This document shows, in pieces, positions 61,772 through 64,000 of a stretch of DNA of 64,000 bases (positions within the stretch are counted from its first letter, which is position 1; each line of letters begins with the position of its first letter). The notes under the pieces were generated by a model. It did not search any database. It was not told the DNA's origin and worked only from the letters and a program-made list of their open reading frames with translations. A program made the translations under genes and the position numbers. The stretch comes from Thamnaconus septentrionalis (Eukaryota > Chordata > Actinopteri > Tetraodontiformes > Monacanthidae), in the NCBI GenBank assembly GCA_009823395.1, contig CM020501.1:2020861-2084860 (forward strand), given 5' to 3'.

Positions 61772-62027
61772 CGAGTGTGCGGCCGGCAGGGAGGCCGGTG
61801 AAGCAGGAGGAGGGAGACGTGGCATTAATCTTGCTGCCAGGTGCTGATAGAAACACAGGGGCGGAACGTAAACATGATTTAACGAGCGTTTAAATAGAGA
61901 GGAAAAATATAAAAAGCAAAGAAAAACCAGAAGATTTAGCATTTAGCGGTTAGCGGCGGCGTCTAACGGCTCTCTGGGACACATTAAAACCTCATTGTGT
62001 AAGTGCTTAGCACGCAAACGTGGACAA

Positions 62028-62048
62028 AAAAAAAAAAAAAACAAAAAA
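62028..62048. repeat. Poly-A tract
   Basis: A-rich run interrupted once by C. Confidence 0.85.
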
Positions 62049-63448
62049 CCTCCACCTGACTCGGGGGATGACGTCAGCCGAGGGCTGATGGATGCGGTGG
62101 ACCAGCGACCTGCCCGGCGCCGCCCTGTTGTTTTCAGCGGGAGCAGCAGCTTGTGTGGCAGCAGGACGACTGTCACCGCCGCCTGCCAACCGCCAACCTG
62201 CCGCCCACCCGCCGCCACCGCCGCCGCCGTCGCCACCATAAAGAAGCAACCTGTCAGCGCTCGCTGTAAACGGCCGCCGGCTCTCATTGTTAGCACTGAC
62301 GGAGCTAAGAGGGAAGACACAAACAAATGTTTGTCGAACAACATTTTTTGGAATTTGTAAAAACCCAGCGGTCGCGTTGGTTACCCTCCCTCCCTCCCGA
62401 CCCCCCCTCAATTGAACTGCCACCCCCTCCCCCTCTCTCCCCTCTCCCAAAGCGACTTTCAAGTCAACACGTCTCGGTTAATTAGCCCATGGCGGCGGCA
62501 CCGGGCAACAGTCGACGGTGTGAATGTGTGAGCGCAGCAAGGGGGGGTGGAGCCACGGGGGCCTCCGACCGCCGGTGCCATCTGTGGCCGTGCCGAGCGC
62601 CACTGCCTGTCGGCCCGGTCGGTCGTCCGCGCCAGGCCGCTATTGGCCGCCGTTGCGTGGCAACGGGTGTGAGAGGGGGGTGGAGCCTGGTCACATGGCC
62701 GCAGGTCAGGGGGTGAAAGAGGATGCGGAGGAGGAGGAGTGAGGGAGACATTTGGAAGTGGACAGAAGTACCTGGACGACTCGCATGATCATCGCAAATT
62801 TCCGATTTTGCTGTTTGTGTTTAGATGACAGAACATTTGGATGTTAAATGTTTCCTCATTTAGAGCAGATCACCATCAAAGCCTCAGCTGCACATAACGT
62901 CCTTTGTGCTAGGCTAAGCATTGCTAGCTGCCCCCTAGTGGCCTGTCATACTAGCGGGAAGTTGCGTCTTGAGAAAAACGTCCATTTATTTGTGGGTCAG
63001 TTTGTGCAAAACGACCTTATCAAAAGTTTGATGAGTCAGTTCTAGTTACTGTCGCTGCTTTCCGCACCACCAGCAGCAGCCACTTGTGACTTTATGAATG
63101 TGTAGTTCTCCTCCTCGACGAGATCCCGCTCGGATCGCCCAAAATTGCTTTTATTCAGTTCGGTTTGCCGTTATCGCTGCGTTTTAGGACCATCGGAGAG
63201 AGTAAATAAACCTCTCAGAGAGAAGCGACGACACTCGGAAGCTTCGTGATTCACGTCGGACGCGAGGCTGACGATGTTGGCTCACGAGGGGAGGGGAAAG
63301 ATAAGGTCGGGAAAACCGGGCCGGATGAGTTGGAAAAACACAATTTTTCTGTGCGGCGGCAAACAGGAACAGGCTGCGCTAGGAAAATAATAATGGAAAA
63401 GAAAAAAATGAAAGAAAGTCTGTCAGCCTCCTCGCTGCCAGTCCGGAA

Positions 63449-63486
63449 CACACGCACACGCACACACACACACACACACACACACG
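63449..63486. repeat. (CA)n microsatellite
   Basis: CACGCACACG lead-in followed by about 14 CA units. Confidence 0.93.
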
Positions 63487-64000
63487 GCGAGCGGCGAGAT
63501 AGCGGCGGCGCAGCTCCATCATCCGTGACTCCATTTTACACCGCGGTGCCGCGGGAAAATTAATTGCGCTAATTGAGTAGCAGAGTTCATCAGGCTGCCG
63601 TTCTCATCCTGCACATTCATTAGGCGCTCGCTTTGTGAGAGCCTTTCCCCGGGGCAGCGGCGGCAGCTCCGACGGTCACGGCTCCTCTGGAGAGCCGCTG
63701 GGAAGAAAAAATAAACTCGGGAACTCGGGAATTTTTTCCCCCTCAGACTGCAGCAGCACAGGACGGCAGGCAGAGGGCGCCGTCTGACTCACAGCAAACA
63801 TAGGAAAACTACGAAATTTAGTCAATTTAATCAAGTCAGGGCGAACACAGTTGGACTATTTCGATCAGTAGATGGCAGCACAGGCAACAAATGCAGTGAT
63901 TAAAAACAGGTGGAATACAATGTAGAAAAAAAAAGAAAAAAGTGACAACGGCAATACAACTTGGAAGATACTTTTTTTTCCCACGGATGACACGGAATAT

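Overview
This window is vertebrate intronic DNA, most likely from a ray-finned (teleost) fish. It is dominated by dinucleotide and trinucleotide microsatellites, carries several fish-type non-autonomous transposons, and contains only four short protein-coding islands. All four lie on the minus strand. They are consecutive exons of one receptor tyrosine kinase gene, ERBB4 (HER4; neuregulin receptor). Transcription runs from high to low coordinates: exon 2 (36025-36176), exon 3 (17656-17842), exon 4 (2350-2484) and exon 5 (516-581). Their lengths (152, 187, 135 and 66 bp) and codon phases match those I recall for human ERBB4. Every boundary has a canonical AG acceptor and GT donor. Joined in frame, they encode the N-terminal ligand-binding L1 domain and the first cysteines of the furin-like domain. 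Exon 1 (signal peptide) lies beyond base 64000 and exons 6 onward lie before base 1.

Layout: bases 1-515 are the start of intron 5, 582-2349 intron 4, 2485-17655 intron 3, 17843-36024 intron 2, and 36177-64000 the 3' part of a large intron 1. I found no second gene, functional RNA gene, CRISPR array or bacterial-type feature. Most long open frames are microsatellite translations ([18 protein letters not shown]) or run through purine/pyrimidine-rich tracts.

Mobile elements supported by termini and target-site duplications (TSDs): a PIF/Harbinger-like element (11908-12591, TAA TSD); two ~97% identical tRNA-derived SINEs (17162-17541 and 47398-47776, the second with a perfect 12-bp TSD); a mariner-like remnant (33741-34138); hAT-type elements at 32684-32830, 48116-48413 and 38779-39531; and a cluster at 37091-39637 containing a decayed BED-zinc-finger hAT transposase fragment split by a later hAT insertion.

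Tandem repeats include a minisatellite with an unbroken 40-bp period (14431-14880), a ~69-bp minisatellite in intron 1 (55385-56065), a TATTG/TATCG pentamer array, a pure (GAA)21 tract on the transcribed strand of intron 1, a (CGG)11 tract, long (TA)n blocks and three long polypurine tracts. The main biological observations are shifts in N-glycosylation sequons in the receptor ectodomain, a CA repeat next to the exon 5 donor, and a high load of structure-forming repeats. I did not see a convincing new multi-gene system.
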